Positions 63,988 through 64,000 of a stretch of DNA of 64,000 bases are shown here, one piece after another. The notes under the pieces were generated by a model. The model saw only the letters and a program-made list of their open reading frames with translations, did no database searches and was not told the DNA's origin. Each line of letters starts with the position of its first letter. Within the stretch, counting starts at the first letter, position 1. The position numbers were made by a program, and so were the translations under genes. Source of the DNA: Tigriopus japonicus (taxonomy: Eukaryota; Arthropoda; Copepoda; Harpacticoida; Harpacticidae); NCBI GenBank assembly GCA_010645155.1, contig JAAGOF010000055.1:251861-315860 (forward strand), read 5' to 3'.

Positions 63988-64000
63988 GATCATCATCATC
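63857..64000 (+). CDS. Possible exon start running off the right edge
   Basis: The acceptor CCACCACTCTTTTTGCAG ending at 63856 is the strongest in the last 500 bases. One + frame after it stays open to the window end (starting RWNSRFGLDRDWHGWDEGN). Another reads PVGIAGLDSTEIGMVGM and is open for about 36 codons. No domain recognised and no donor chosen. It conflicts with the minus-strand cysteine-rich frame, and at most one of the two is likely real. Confidence 0.15.

Noticed and set aside
1..64000. CRISPR arrays, insertion sequences, intact transposons or viral genes
   Set aside because: No spaced identical repeats, no transposase, reverse transcriptase or integrase motifs, and no terminal inverted repeats with target duplications were seen.

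Overview
The window looks like nuclear DNA of an invertebrate animal, possibly an arthropod such as a copepod; the lineage is a guess. The reasons are a low density of long open frames, GT-AG splice signals, no operons or bacterial ribosome-binding sites, very many short microsatellites of GGAT, CCAA, GAC/GTC, GT and GA type, and CpG dinucleotides that are not depleted. Nearly all of it appears intergenic or intronic. A 191-bp assembly gap of Ns lies at 1336-1526.

Only one coding exon can be named with confidence: 19450-19552 on the + strand, which encodes the N-terminal cysteine/histidine motif of the basonuclin family (vertebrate BNC1/BNC2). It ends in a perfect GTGAGT donor in phase 1. The C2H2 finger exons that should follow were not found, so the gene probably continues beyond the right edge and 19553-64000 would be mostly one very large intron. 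Human BNC2 also has very large introns.

The remaining coding calls are weak candidates from splice consensus, open phase and composition. On the + strand they are: an alanine-rich possible first coding exon at 56851-56986, which exits in phase 1 like the basonuclin exon; a possible short-isoform terminal exon at 32659-32780 with a polyadenylation signal at 33067; an exon-like stretch at 59993-60153; a GC-rich block at 61741-62091 with two inverted CCAAT boxes and a donor; and an acceptor-led open frame at 63409-63533. On the - strand they are: a small transmembrane frame at 35263-35375; a 61-codon frame at 35857-36042; an acidic terminal exon at 38198-38398; a 56-nt microexon at 49230-49285; and a cysteine-rich frame at 63718-63987.

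The left 19 kb holds no gene I can support. I found no tRNA, rRNA, CRISPR array or intact transposon. Splice-like pairs with an open frame are expected by chance dozens of times in 64 kb on two strands, so the weak calls are leads, not annotation facts.
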